Source: Larix kaempferi | Taxonomy: Eukaryota > Streptophyta > Pinopsida > Pinales > Pinaceae | Direction of reading: 5' to 3' | Length of the DNA: 64,000 nucleotides | Assembly: GCA_027924585.1 (NCBI GenBank) | Contig: BSBM01000917.1 | Span: 9,229,501-9,293,500, forward strand | Shown here: positions 10,094 to 22,600 of the stretch, in pieces | Layout of the letters: each line of letters begins with the position of its first letter | Numbering within the stretch: position 1 is the first letter of the stretch | Program-made: the position numbers and the translations under genes | Notes under the pieces: generated by a model | Told to the model about the DNA's origin: nothing | The model's database searches: none | What the model saw: only the letters and a program-made list of their open reading frames with translations

Positions 10094-10290
10094 GAGTGAA
10101 TCTGCAGTGGTAGGTGAACAAGTGCGCCCTTCTCTGGCAGTAGGTGAGAAATGGGCGCCTTTAAGCTTAGGAGGGCTAAGACTCTGTGGTAAGTGGCTCC
10201 CGGGTGCTAGAAGAAGGTGGATAAGGTGCTGGAGGCATCAAACTGGTGACTGGGATGCATGCCTGTGCATGCAAAACCCTAGATTCTGCA

Positions 10291-10350
10291 TATCCTGAAA
10301 TAGATCATGCAGGATCCCGAAATAGATGATGTATCCCGAAATAGATGATG
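10291..10350. repeat. Triplicated motif in right LTR
   Basis: This is the second occurrence of the three GAAATAGATSATG units, 2,197 bp from those in the left LTR. On the element strand it lies near the start of U3, far upstream of the candidate TATA box, where an enhancer would be expected. Confidence 0.6.
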
Positions 10351-10364
10351 TGGATATCCGAACA

Positions 10365-10369
10365 GGAAG
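10365..10369. other. Target site duplication, right
   Basis: GGAAG follows the LTR end AACA and is continuous with the satellite sequence TAAGCTTTTC, so the interrupted monomer resumes in phase. It pairs with 7410-7414. Confidence 0.95.
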
Positions 10370-13300
10370 TAAGCTTTTCTTATTTCCAAACGCATGCGCA
10401 CACTATAGAAAGTCGTTATGACCTAGAATATGCATAGTTTGTTGATTCTATTTATGAAATAAAACACATTTTCTAAAAACTCGTGTTTTTTAAGAAATCA
10501 TGTAAACCTTCTAGAAGCTGTGATTTTAAAAAACGGGGGAATTAAGCTTTTCTTATTTCCAAACGCATGCGCAAACTATAGAAAGTCGTTATGACGTAGA
10601 ATGTGCAGACTTTGTTGATTCCATTTATGAAATAAAACACATTTTCTAAAAACTCGTGTTTTTTAAGAAATCATGTAAACCTTCTACAAGCTGTGATTTT
10701 AAAAAACGGTGGAAGTAAGCTTCTCTTATTTCCGGACGCATGCGCAAACTATAGAATGTCGTTATGACGTAGAATGTGCATACTTTGTAGATTCCATTTA
10801 TGAAATAAAACACATTTTCTAAAAACTCGTGTTTTTTACGAAATCATGTAAACCTTCTAGAAGCTGTGATTTTAAAAAATGGTGGAAGTAAGCTTTTCTT
10901 ATTTCCGGACGCATGCGCAAACTATAGAAAGTCGTTATGCCGTAGAATGTGCATACTTTGTAGATTCCATTTATGAAATAAAACACATTTTCTAAAAAGT
11001 CGTGGTTTTTACGAAATCATGTAAACCTTCTAGAAGCTGTGATTTTAAAAAACGGTGGAAGTAAGCTTTTCTTATTTCCGGACGTATGCGCAAACTATAG
11101 AAAGTCGTTATGACGTAGAATGTGCATACTTTGTAGATTCCATTTATGAAATAAGACACATTTTCTAAAAACTCTTTTTTTTTACGAAATCATGTAAACC
11201 TTCTAGAAGCTGTGATTTTAAAAAACAGGGGTAGTAAGCTTTTCTTATTTCCGGACGCATGCGCAAACTATAGAATGTCGTTATGACGTAGAATGTGCAT
11301 AGTTTGTAGATTCCATTTATGAAATAAAACACATTTTCTAAAAACTCGTGTTTTTTACGAAATCATGTAAACCTTCTAGATGCTGTGATTTTAAAAAATG
11401 GTGGAAGTAAGCTTTTCTTATTCCCGGACGCATGCGCAAACTATAGAAAGTCGTTATGACGTAGAATGTGCGTACTTTGTAGATTCCATTTATGAAATAA
11501 AACGCATTTTCTAAAAACTCGTGTTTTTTACGAAATCATGTAAACCTTCTAGAAGCTGTGATTTTAAAAATGGTGGAAGTAAGCTTTTCTTATTTCCGGA
11601 CGCATGCGCAAACTATAGAAAGTCGTTATGACGTAGAATGTGCATACTTTGTAGATTCCATTTATGAAATAAAACACATTTTCTAAAAACTCTTTTTTTT
11701 TACGAAATCATGTAAACCTTCTAGAAGCTGTGATTTTAAAAAACGGGGGAAGTAAGCTTTTCTTATTTCCGGACGCATGCGCAAACTTTAGAAAGTCGTT
11801 ATGCCGTAGAATGTGCATACTTTGTTGATTCCATTTATGAAATAAAACACATTTTCTAAAAACTCGTGTTTTTTAAGAAATCATGTAAACCTTCTAGAAG
11901 CTGTGATTTTAAAAAATGGGGGAAGTAAGATTTTCTTATATCCGGACGCATGCGCAAACAATAGAAAGTAGTTATGATGTAGAATGTGCATACTTTGTAG
12001 ATTCCATTTATGAAATAAAACACATTTTCTAAAAACTCGTGTTTTTTTACGAAATCATGTAAACCTTCTAGATGCCGTGATTTTAAAAAATGGTGGAAGT
12101 AAGCTTTTCTTATTTCCGGACGCATGCGCAAACTATAGAAAGTTGTTATGACGTAGAATGTGCATACTTTGTAGATTCCATTTATCAAATAAAACACATT
12201 TTCTAAAAACTCGTGTTTTTTACAAAATCATGTAAACCTTCTAGATGCTGTGATTTTAAAAAATTGTGTCAGTAAGCTTTTCTTATTTCCGGACGCATGC
12301 GCAAACTATAGAAAGTCGTTATGACGTAGAATGTGCATACTTTGTTGATTCCATTTATGAAATAAAACACATTTTCTAAAAACTCGTGTTTTTTAAGAAA
12401 TCATGTAAACCTTCTAGAAGCTGTGATTTTAAAAAATGGGCGAAGTAAGCGTTTCTTATTTCCGGACGCATGCCCAAACTATAGAAAGTCGTTATGACGT
12501 AGAATGTGCATACTTTGTAGATTCCATTTATGAAATAAAACACATTTTCTAAAAACTCGTGTTTTTTACGAAATCATGTAAACCTTCTAGAAGCTGTGAT
12601 TTTAAAAAACGGCGGAAGTAAGCTTTTCTTATTTCCGGACGCATGCGCAAACTATAGAAAGTCGTTATGACGTAGAATGTGCATACTTTGTTGATTCTAT
12701 TTATGAAATAAAACACATTTTCTAAAAACTCGTGTTTTTTAAGAAATCATGTAAACCTCCTAGAAGCTGTGATTTTAAAAAACGGGGGAAGTAAGCTTTT
12801 CTTATTTCCAAACGTATGCGCAAACTATAGAAAGTCGTTATGACGTAGAATGTGCATACTTTGATGATTCCATTTATGAAATAAAACACATTTTCTAAAA
12901 ACTCGTGTTTTTTAAGAAATCATGTAAACCTTCTAGAAGTTGTGATTTTAAAAAACGGGGGAAGTAAGCTTTTCTTATTTCCGGACGCATGCGGAAACTA
13001 TATAAAGTCGTTATGACGTAGAATGTGCATACTTTGTAGATTCCATTTATGAAATAAAACACATTTTCTAAAAACTCATGTTTTTTACGAAATCATGTAA
13101 ACCTTCTAGAAGCTGTGATTTTAAAAAATGGTGGAAGTAAGCTTTTCTTATTTCCGGACGCATGCGCAAACTATAGAAAGTCGTTATGCCGTAGAATGTG
13201 CATACTTTGTAGATTCCATTTATGAAATAAAACACATTTTCTAAAAAGTCGTGTTTTTTAGGAAATCATGTAAACCTTCTATAAGCTGTGCTTTTAAAAA

Positions 13301-15384
13301 AACGGTGGCAGTAAGCTTTTCTTATTTCCGGACGTATGCGCAAACTATAGAAAATCGTTATGACGTAGAATGTGCATACTTTGTAGATTCCATTTATGAA
13401 ATAAGACACATTTTCTAAAAACTCTTTTTTTTTACGAAATCATGTAAACCTTCTAGAAGCTGTGATTTTAAAAAACGGGGGAAGTAAGCTTTTCTTATTT
13501 CCGGACGCATGCGCAAACTATAGAATGTCGTTATGACATAGAATCTGAATACTTTGTAGATTCCATCTATGAAATAAAACACATTTTCTAAAAACTCGTG
13601 TTTTTTGCGAAATCATGTAAACCTTCTAGAAGCTGTGATTTCAAAAAACGGTGGAAGTAAGCTTTTCTTATTTCCAGACGCATGCGCAAACTATAGAAAG
13701 TCGTTATGACGTAGAATGTGCATACTTTGTTGATTCCATTTATGAAATAGAACACATTTTCTAAAAACTCGTGTTTTTTAAGAAATCATGTAAACTTTCT
13801 AGAAGCTGTGATTTTAAAAAACGGGGGGAAGTAAGATTTTCTTATTTCCAAACGCACGCGCAACCTATAGAAAGTCTTTATGACGTAGAATGTGCATACT
13901 TTGTTGATTCCATTTATGAAATAAAGCACATTTTCTAAAAACTCGTGTTTTTTAAGAAATCATGTAAACCTTCTAGAAGCTGTGATTTTAAAAAACGGGG
14001 GAAGTAAGCGTTTCTTATTTCCGGACGCATGCACAAACTATAGAAAGTCGTTATGACGTAGAATGTGCATACTTTGTAGATTCTATTTATCAAATAAAAC
14101 ACATTTTCTAAAAACTCGTGTTTTTTACGAAATCATGTAAACCTTCTAGAAGCTGTGATTTAAAAAAACGGCGGAAGTAAGCTTTTCTTATTTCCGGACG
14201 CATGCGCAAACTATAGAATGTCGTTATGACGTAGAATGTGCATACTTTGTAGATTCTATTTATGAAATAAAACACATTTTCTAAAAACTCGTGTTTTTTA
14301 AGAAATCATGTAAACCTCCTAGAAGCTGTGATTTTAAAAAACGGGGGAAGTAAGCTTTTCTTATTTCCAAATGCATGCGCAAACTATAGAAAGTCGTTAT
14401 GACGTAGAATGTGCATACTTTGTTGATTCCATTTATGAAATAAAACACATTTTCTAAAAACTCGTGTTTTTTAAGAAATCATGTAAACCTTCTAGAAGTT
14501 GTGATTTTAAAAAACGGGGGGAAGTAAGCTTTTCTTATTTCCGGACGCATGCGGAAACTATATAAAGTCGTTATGACGTAGAATGTGCATACTTTGTAGA
14601 TTCCATTTGTGAAATAAAACACATTTTCTAAAAACTCGTGTTTTTTACGAAATCATGTAAACCTTCTAGAAGCTGTGATTTTAAATAATGGTGGAAGTAA
14701 GCTTTTCTTATTTCCGGACGCATGCGCAAACTATAGAAAGTCGTTATGCCGTAGAATGTGCATACTTTGTAGATTCCATTTATGAAATAAAACACATTTT
14801 CTAAAAAGTCGTGTTTTTTACGAAATCATGTAAACCTTCTAGAAGCTGTGATTTTAAAAAACGGTGGAAGTAAGCTTTTCTTATTTCCGGACGTATGCGC
14901 AAACTATAGAAAGTCGTTATGACGTAGAATGTGCATACTTTGTAGATTCCATTTATGAAATAAGACACATTTTCTAAAAACTCTTTTTTTTTACGAAATC
15001 ATGTAAACCTTCTAGAAGCTGTGATTTTAAAAAACGGGGGAAGTAAGCTTTTCTTATATCCGGACGCATGCGCAAACTATAGAATGTCGTTATGACGTAG
15101 AATGTGCATAGTTTGTAGATTCCATTTATGAAATAAAACACATTTTCTAAAAACTCGTGTTTTTTACGAAATCATGTAAACCTTCTAGATGCTGTGATTT
15201 TAAAAAATTGTGTCAGTAAGCTTTTCTTATTCCCGGACGCATGAGCAAACTATAGAAAGTCGTTATGACGTAGAATGTGCATACTTTGTTGATTCCATTT
15301 ATGAAATAAAACACATTTTCTAAAAACTCGTGTTTTTTAAGAAATCATGTAAACCTTCTAGAAGCTGTGATTTTAAAAAATGGG

Positions 15385-15389
15385 GGAAG
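15385..15389. other. Uninterrupted paralogue of the retroelement insertion site (1)
   Basis: GGAAG is present once, in the context TGGGGGAAGTAAGC, inside a segment matching both flanks of the element. The left-like marker GTGTCAGTAAGC is near 15209. The right-like markers CACTATAGAAAG and GACCTAGAATATGC follow near 15420-15450. There is no insertion here. Confidence 0.75.
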
Positions 15390-16939
15390 TAAGCTTTTCT
15401 TATTTCCAAACGCATGCGGACACTATAGAAAGTCGTTATGACCTAGAATATGCATAGTTTGTTGATTCTATTTATGAAATAAAACACATTTTCTAAAAAC
15501 TCGTGTTTTTTAAGAAATCATGTAAACCTTCTAGAAGCTGTGATTTTAAAAAACGGGGGAAGTAATCTTTTCTTATTTCCAAACGCATGCGCAAACTATA
15601 GAAAGTCGTTATGACGTAGAATGTGCATACTTTGTTGATTTCATTTATGAAATAAAACACATTTTCTAAAAACTCGTGTTTTTTAAGAAATCATGTAAAC
15701 CTTCTACAAGCTGTGATTTTAAAAAACGGTGGAAGTAAGCTTCTCTTATTTCCGGACGCATGCACAAACTATAGAATGTCGTTATGACGTAGAATGTCCA
15801 TACTTTGTAGATTCCATTTATGAAATAAAACACATTTTCTAAAAACTCGTGTTTTTTACGAAATCATGTAAACCTTCTAGAAGCTGTGATTTTAAAAAAT
15901 GGTGGAAGTAAGCTTTTCTTATTTCCGGACGCATGCGCAAACTATAGAATGTCGTTATGACGTAGAATGTGCATACTTTGTAGATTCCATTTATGAAATA
16001 AAACACATTTTCTAAAAACTCGTGTTTTTTACGAAATCATGTAAACCTTCTAGATGTGTGATTTTAAAGAATGGTGGAAGTAAGCTTTTCTTATTTCCAG
16101 ACGCATGCGCAAACTATATAAAGTCGTTATGACGTAGAATGTGGATACTTTGTTGATTCTATTTATGAAATAAAACACATTTTCTAAAACCTCGTGTTTT
16201 TTAAGAAATCATGTAAACCTTCTAGAAGCTGTGATTTTAAAAAACGGGGAAGTAAGCTTTTCTTATTTCCAAACGCATGCGCAAACTAAAGAAAGTCGTT
16301 ATGACGTAGAATGTGCATACTTTGTTGATTCCATTTATGAAATAAAACACATTTTCTAAAAACTCATGTTTTTTAAGAAATCATGTAAACCTTCTAGAAG
16401 CTGTGATTTTAAAAAATGGGGGAAGTAAGCTTTTCTTATTTCCGACGCATGCGCAAACTATAGAAAGTCGTTATGACATAGAATGTGAATACTTTGTAGA
16501 TTCCATTTATGAAATAAAACACATTTTCTAAAAACTTGTGTTTTTTACGAAATCATGTAAACCTTCTAGATGCTGTGATTTTAAAAAATGGTGGAAGTAA
16601 GATTTTCTTATTTCCGGACGCATGCGCAAACTATAGAAAGTCGTTAAGACATAGAATGTGCATACTTTGTAGATTCCATTTATGAAATAAAACACATTTT
16701 CTAAAAACTCGTGTTTTTTACAAAATCATGTAAACCTTCTAGATGCTGTGATTTTAAAAAATGGTGTCAGTAAGCTTTTCTTATTTCCGGACGCATGCGC
16801 AAACTATAGAAAGTCGTTATGACGTAGAATGTGCATACTTTGTTGATTCCATCTTTGAAATAAAACACATTTTCTAAAAACTCGTGTTTTTTAAGAAATC
16901 ATGTAAACCTTCTAGAAGCTGTGATTTTAAAAAAAGGGG

Positions 16940-16944
16940 GGAAG
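16940..16944. other. Uninterrupted paralogue of the retroelement insertion site (2)
   Basis: GGAAG occurs once within 16550-17480. That segment is colinear with 7022-7414 plus 10370-10900: the GTTAAGAC, ATGGTGTCAG, GACCTAGAATATGC, GGGGAATTAAGC and GCAGACTTTG markers all match in order. The offset is 6,575 bp to the right flank. To the left flank it is 9,529 bp, or 6,574 after subtracting the 2,950-bp element and one 5-bp duplication. Confidence 0.85.
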
Positions 16945-18000
16945 TAAGCTTTTCTTATTTCCAAACGCATGCGCACACTATAGAAAGTCGTTATGACCTA
17001 GAATATGCATAGTTTGTTGATTCTATTTATGAAATAAAGCACATTTTCTAAAAACTCGTGTTTTTTAAGAAATCATGTAAACCTTCTAGAAGCTGTGATT
17101 TTAAAAAACGGGGGAATTAAGCTTTTCTTATTTCCAAACGCATGCGCAAACTATAGAAAGTCGTTATGACGTAGAATGTGCAGACTTTGTTGATTCCATT
17201 TATGAAATAAAACACATTTTCTAAAAACTCGTGTTTTTTAAGAAATCATGTAAACCTTCTACAAGCTGTGATTTTATAAAACGGTGGAAGTAAGCTTCTC
17301 TTATTTCCGGACGCATGCGCAAACTATAGAATGTCGTTATGACGTAGAATCTGCATACTTTGTAGATTCCATTTATGAAATAAAACACATTTTCTAAAAA
17401 CTCGTGTTTTTTACGAAATCATGTAAACCTTCTAGAAGCTGTGATTTTAAAAAATGGTGGAAGTAAGCTTTTCTTATTTCCGGACGCATGCGCAAACTAT
17501 AGAATGTAGTTATGACGTAGAATGTGCATACTTTGTAGATTCCATTTATGAAATAAAACACATTTTCTAAAAACTCGTGTTTTTTACGAAATCATGTAAA
17601 CCTTCTAGATGCTGTGATTTTAAAGAATGGTGGAAGTAAGCTTTTCTTATTTCCGGACGCATGCGAAAACTATATAAAGTCGTTATGACGTAGAATGTGG
17701 ATACTTTGTTGATTCTATTTATGAAATAAAACACATTTTCTAAAACCTCGTGTTTTTTAAGAAATCATGTAAACCTTCTAGAAGCTGTGATTTTAAAAAA
17801 CGGGGAAGTAAGCTTTTCTTATTTCCAAACGCATGCGCAAACTATAGAAAGTCGTTATGACGTAGAATGTGCATACTTTGTTGATTCCATTTATGAAATA
17901 AAACACATTTTCTAAAAACTTATGTTTTTTAAGAAATCATGTAAACCTTCTAGAAGCTGTGATTTTAAAAAATGGGGGAAGTAAGCTTTTCTTATTTCCG

Positions 18001-21000
18001 GACGCATGCGCAAACTATAGAAAGTCGTTATGACATAGAATGTGAATACTTTGTAGATTCCATCTATGAAATAAAACACATTTTCTAAAAACTCGTGTTT
18101 TTTGCGAAATCATGTAAACCTTCTAGAAGCTGTGATTTCAAAAAACGGTGGAAGTAAGCTTTTCTTATTTCCGGACGCATGCGCAAACTATAGAAAGTCG
18201 TTATGACGTAGAATGTGCATACTTTGTTGATTCCATTTATGAAATAGAACACATTTTCTAAAAACTCGTGTTTTTTAAGAAATCATGTAAACTTTCTAAA
18301 AGCTGTGATTTTAAAAAACGGGGGAAGTAAGATTTTCTTATTTCCAAACGCACGCGCAAACTATAGAAATTCCTTATGACGTAGAATGTGCATACTTTGT
18401 TGATTCCATTTATGAAATAAAGCACATTTTCTAAAAACTCGTGTTTTTTAAGAAATCATGTAAACCTTCTAGAAGCTGTGATTTTAAAAAACGGGGGAAG
18501 TAAGCGTTTCTTATTTCCGGACGCATGCACAAACTATAGAAAGTCGTTATGACGTAGAATGTGCATACTTTGTAGATTCCATTTATGAAATAAAACACAT
18601 TTTCTAAAAACTCGTGTTTTTTACGAAATCATGTAAACCTTCTAGAAGCTGTGATTTTAAAAAACGGCGGAAGTAAGCTTTTCTTATTTCCGGACGCATG
18701 CGCAAACTATAGAATGTCGTTATGACGTAGAATGTGCATACTTTGTAGATTCCATTTATGAAATAAAACACATTTTCTAAAAACTAGTGTTTTTTACGAA
18801 ATCATGTAAACCTTCTAGAAGCTGTGATTTTAAAAAACGGGCGAAGTAAGCTTTTCTTATTTCCGGACGCATGCGCAAACTATAGAAAGTCGTTATGACG
18901 TAGAATGTGCATACTTTGTTGATTCTATTTATGAAATAAAACACATTTTCTAAAAACTCGTGTTTTTTAAGAAATCATGTAAACCTCCTAGAAGCTGTGA
19001 TTTTAAAAAACGGGGGAAGTAAGCTTTTCTTATTTCCAAATGCATGCGCAAACTATAGAAAGTCGTTATGACATAGAATGTGCATACTTTGTTGATTCCA
19101 TTTATGAAATAAAAAACATTTTCTAAAAACTCGTGTTTTTTAAGAAATCATGTAAACCTTCTAGAAGTTGTGATTTTAAAAAACGGGGGAACTAAGCTTT
19201 TCTTATTTCCGGACGCATGCGGAAACTATATAAAGTCATTATGACGTAGAATGTGCATACTTTTAAGATTCCATTTGTGAAATAAAACACATTTTCTAAA
19301 AACTCGTGTTTTTTACGAAATCATGTAAACCTTCTAGAAGCTGTGATTTTAAAAAATGGTGGAAGTAAGCTTTTCTTATTTCCGGACGCATGCGCAAACT
19401 ATAGAAAGTCGTTATGCCGTAGAATGTGCATACTTTGTAGATTCCATTTATGAAATAAAACACATTTTCTAAAAAGTCGTGTTTTTTACGAAATCATGTA
19501 AACGTTCTAGAAGCTGTGATTTTAAAAAACGGTGGAAGTAAGCTTTTCTTATTTCCGGACGTATGCGCAAACTATAGAAAGTCGTTATGACGTAGAATGT
19601 GCATACTTTGTAGATTCCGTTTATGAAATAAGACACATTTTCTAAAAACTCTTTTTTTTTACGAAATCATGTAAACCTTCTAGAAGCTGTGATTTTAAAA
19701 AACGGGGGAAGTAAGCTTTTCTTATTTCCGGACGCATGCGCAAACTATAGAATGTCGTTATGACGTAGAATGTGCATAGTTTGTAGATTCCATTTATGAA
19801 ATAAAACACATTTTCTAAAAACTTGTGTTTTTTACGAAATCATGTAAACCTTATAGATGCTGTGATTTTAAAAAATGGTGGAAGTAAGCTTTTCTTATTC
19901 CCGGACGCATGCGCAAACTATAGAAAGTCGTTATGACGTAGAATGTGCATACTTTGTAGATTCCATTTATGAAATAAAATGCATTTTCTAAAAACTCGTG
20001 TTTTTTAAGAAATCATGTAAACCTTCTAGAAGCCGTGATTTTAAAAAACGGGGGGAAGTAAGCTTTTCTTATTTCCAAACGCATGCGCAAACTATAGAAA
20101 GTCGTTATGGCATAGAATGTGCATACTTTGTAGATTCCATTTATGAAATAAAACACATTTTCTAAAAACTCGTGTTTTTTAAGAAATCATGTAAACCTTC
20201 TAGAAGCTGTGATTTTAAAAAATGGGGGAAGTAAGCTTTTCTTATTTCCGGACGCATGCGCAAACTATAGAAAGTCGTTATGACGTAGAATGTGCATACT
20301 TTGTAGATTCCATTTATGAAATAAAACACATTTTCTAAAAACTCATGTTTTTTACGAAATCATGTAAACCTTCTAGAAGCTGTGATTTTAAAAAATGGTG
20401 GAAGTAAGCTTTTCTTATTTCCGGACGCATGCGCAAACTATAGAATGTCGTTATGACGTAGAATGTGCATACTTTGTAGATTCCATTTATGAAATAAAAC
20501 ATATTTTCTAAAAACTCGTGTTTTTTACGAAATCATGTAAACCTTCTAGAAGCTGTGATTTTAAAAAACGGGGGAAGTAAGCGTTACTTATTTCCGGACG
20601 CATGCGCAAACTATAGAAATTCGTTATGACGTAGAATGTGCATACTTTGTAGGTTCCATTTATGAAATAAAACACATTTTCTAAAAACTCGTGTTTTTTA
20701 AGAAATCATGTAAACCTTCTACAAGCTGTGATTTTAAAAAACGGTGGAAGTAAGCTTCTCTTATTTCCGGACGCATGCGAAAACTATAGAATGTCGTTAT
20801 GACGTAGAATGTGCATACTTTGTAGATTCCATTTATGAAATAAAACACATTTTCTAAAAACTCGTGTTTTTTAAGAAATCATGTAAACCTTCTAGAAGCT
20901 GTGATTTTAAAAAATGGTGGAAGTAAGCTTTTCTTATTTCCGGACGCATGCGCAAACTATAGAATGTCGTTATGACGTAGAATGTGCATACTTTGTAGAT

Positions 21001-22600
21001 TCCATTTATGAAATAAAACACATTTTCTTAAAACTCGTGTTTTTTACGAAATCATGTAAACCTTCTAGATGCTGTGATTTTAAAGAATGGTGGAAGTAAG
21101 TTTTTCTTATTTCCGGACGCATGCGCAAACTATAAAAAGTCGTTATGACGTAGAATGTGGATACTTTGTTGATTCTATTTATGAAATAAAACACATTTTC
21201 TAAAAACTCATGTTTTTCAAGAAATCATGTAAACCTTCTAGAAGCTGTGATTTTAAAAAATGGGGGAAGTAAGCTTTTCTTATTTCCGGACGCATGCGCA
21301 AACTATAGAAAGTCGTTATGACATAGAATGTGAATACTTTATAGATTCCATCTATGAAATAAAACACATTTTCTAAAAACTCGTGTTTTTTGCGAAATCA
21401 TGTAAACCTTCTAGAAGCTGTGATTTCAAAAAACGGTGGAAGTAAGCTTTTCTTATTTCCGGACGCATGCGCAAACTATAGAAAGTCCTTATGACGTAGA
21501 ATGTGCATACTTTGTTGATTGCATTTATGAAATAGAACACATTTTCTAAAAACTCGTGTTTTTTAAGAAATCATGTAAACCTTCTAGAAGCTGTGATTTT
21601 AAAAAACGGGGGAAGTAAGATTTTCTTATTTCCAAACGCACGCGCAAACTATAGAAAGTCCTTATGACGTAGAATGTGCATACTTTGTTGATTCCATTTA
21701 TGAAATAAAGCACATTTTCTAAAAACTCATGTTTTTTAAGAAATCATGTAAACCTTCTAGAAGCTGTGATTTTAAAAAACGGTGGAAGTAAGCGTTTCTT
21801 ATTTCCGGACGCATGCACAAACTATAGAAAGTCGTTATGACGTAGAATGTGCATACTTTGAAGATTCCATTTATGAAATAAAACACATTTTCTAAAAACT
21901 CGTGTTTTTTACGAAATCATGTAAACCTTCTAGCAGCTGTGATTTTAAAAAACGGCGGAAGTAAGCTTTTCTTATTTCCGGACGCATGCGCAAACTATAG
22001 AATGTCGTTATGACGTAGAATGTGCATACTTTGTAGATTCCATTTATGAAATAAAACACATTTTCTAAAAACTAGTGTTTTTTACGAAATCATGTAAACC
22101 TTCTAGAAGCTGTGATTTTAAAAAACGGGCGAAGTAAGCTTTTCTTATTTCCGGACGCATGCGCAAACTATAGAAAGTCGTTATGATGTAGAATGTACAT
22201 ACTTTGTTGATTCTATTTATGAAATAAAACACATTTTCTAAAAACTCGTGTTTTTTAAGAAATCATCTAAACCTCCTAGAAGCTGTGATTTTAAAAAACG
22301 GGGGAAGTAAGCTTTTCTTATTTCCAAACGCATGCGCAAACTATAGAAAGTCGTTATGATGTAGAATGTGCATACTTTGTAGATTCCATTTATGAAATAA
22401 AACACATTTTCTAAAAACTCGTGTTTTTTACGAAATCATGTAAACCTTCTAGAAGCTGTGATTTTAAAAAATGGGGGAAGTAAGCTTTTCTTATTTCCGG
22501 ACGCATGCGCAAATTATAGAAAGTCGTTATGACATAGAATGTGAATACTTTGTAGATTCCATTTATGAAATAAAACACATTTTCTAAAAACTCGTGTTTT
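18001..22600 (+). repeat. Segmental satellite duplication, copy A (offset about 8.0-8.3 kb)
   Basis: This stretch is colinear with about 26291-30730. Shared rare markers include GGGGGAACTAAGC (19191 and 27496), CTTTTAAGATTCC, GCGTTACTT (20583 and 28541), TAGCAGCTG (21931 and 30061) and GCAAATTATAG (about 22510 and 30640). The offset changes from 8,305 to 7,958 to 8,130 bp, that is 48, 46 and 47 monomers, so whole monomers were gained or lost after duplication. Confidence 0.8.
20750..21240 (+). repeat. Short satellite duplication, copy A (offset 3,806 bp)
   Basis: The rare combination GCGAAAACTATAG, TTTTCTTAAAACTCG, TATAAAAAGTCG and GTTTTTCAAGAAATC occurs here and again at about 24556-25046. 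The offset is 3,806 bp, exactly 22 monomers. Both copies give the same chance 61-codon plus-strand frame, which is why that frame looks conserved. Confidence 0.8.

Larger units (their letters stand above)
7415..10364 (-). mobile_element. Non-autonomous Copia-like LTR retrotransposon, gag-only
   Basis: This is a complete 2,950-bp element in reverse orientation. It has 753-bp LTRs at both ends, a target duplication GGAAG, a tRNA-iMet primer-binding site at 9598-9611 and a polypurine tract at 8168-8178, both read on the minus strand. The internal region is only 1,444 bp and holds a single 349-codon ORF. There is no sign of protease, integrase, reverse transcriptase or RNase H, so transposition would need enzymes from a related element. 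It resembles the class described as terminal-repeat retrotransposons with GAG domain (TR-GAG). The Copia assignment rests on the Gag start and LTR style; without pol it is not certain. The LTRs differ at five positions (7621/9818, 7708/9905, 7760/9957, 7954/10151, 7966/10163), about 0.7%, so insertion was recent. Confidence 0.93.
9612..10364 (-). repeat. LTR (5' LTR of the minus-strand element)
   Basis: This 753-bp LTR adjoins the primer-binding site and is therefore the promoter-bearing upstream LTR of the element. It differs from the left LTR at five positions by direct comparison, with no indels. It contains the triplicated GAAATAGATSATG motif, five TAACTG words and a candidate TATA box. 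Its plus-strand open frame at 10044-10298 is the twin of 7847-8101 and is not treated as a gene. Confidence 0.95.

Noticed and set aside
10273-10282. Telomere-like AAACCCTAG word in the LTR (also at 8076-8085).
   Set aside because: It is a single copy without tandem repetition. It matches a plant telo-box by chance level and gives no evidence of a telomere.
20914-21194. Recurring 61-62-codon ORFs in satellite DNA, including near-identical proteins at several places (for example 24812-25000, 25158-25346, 43811-43999, 54933-55121, 56145-56333).
   Set aside because: They fall at the same phase of the 173-bp monomer on the minus strand, or on the plus strand at 20914 and 24720, and end when the frame shifts at the next repeat. 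Their similarity comes from repeat homology, not from selection on a protein. No promoter, Kozak context or domain supports them.
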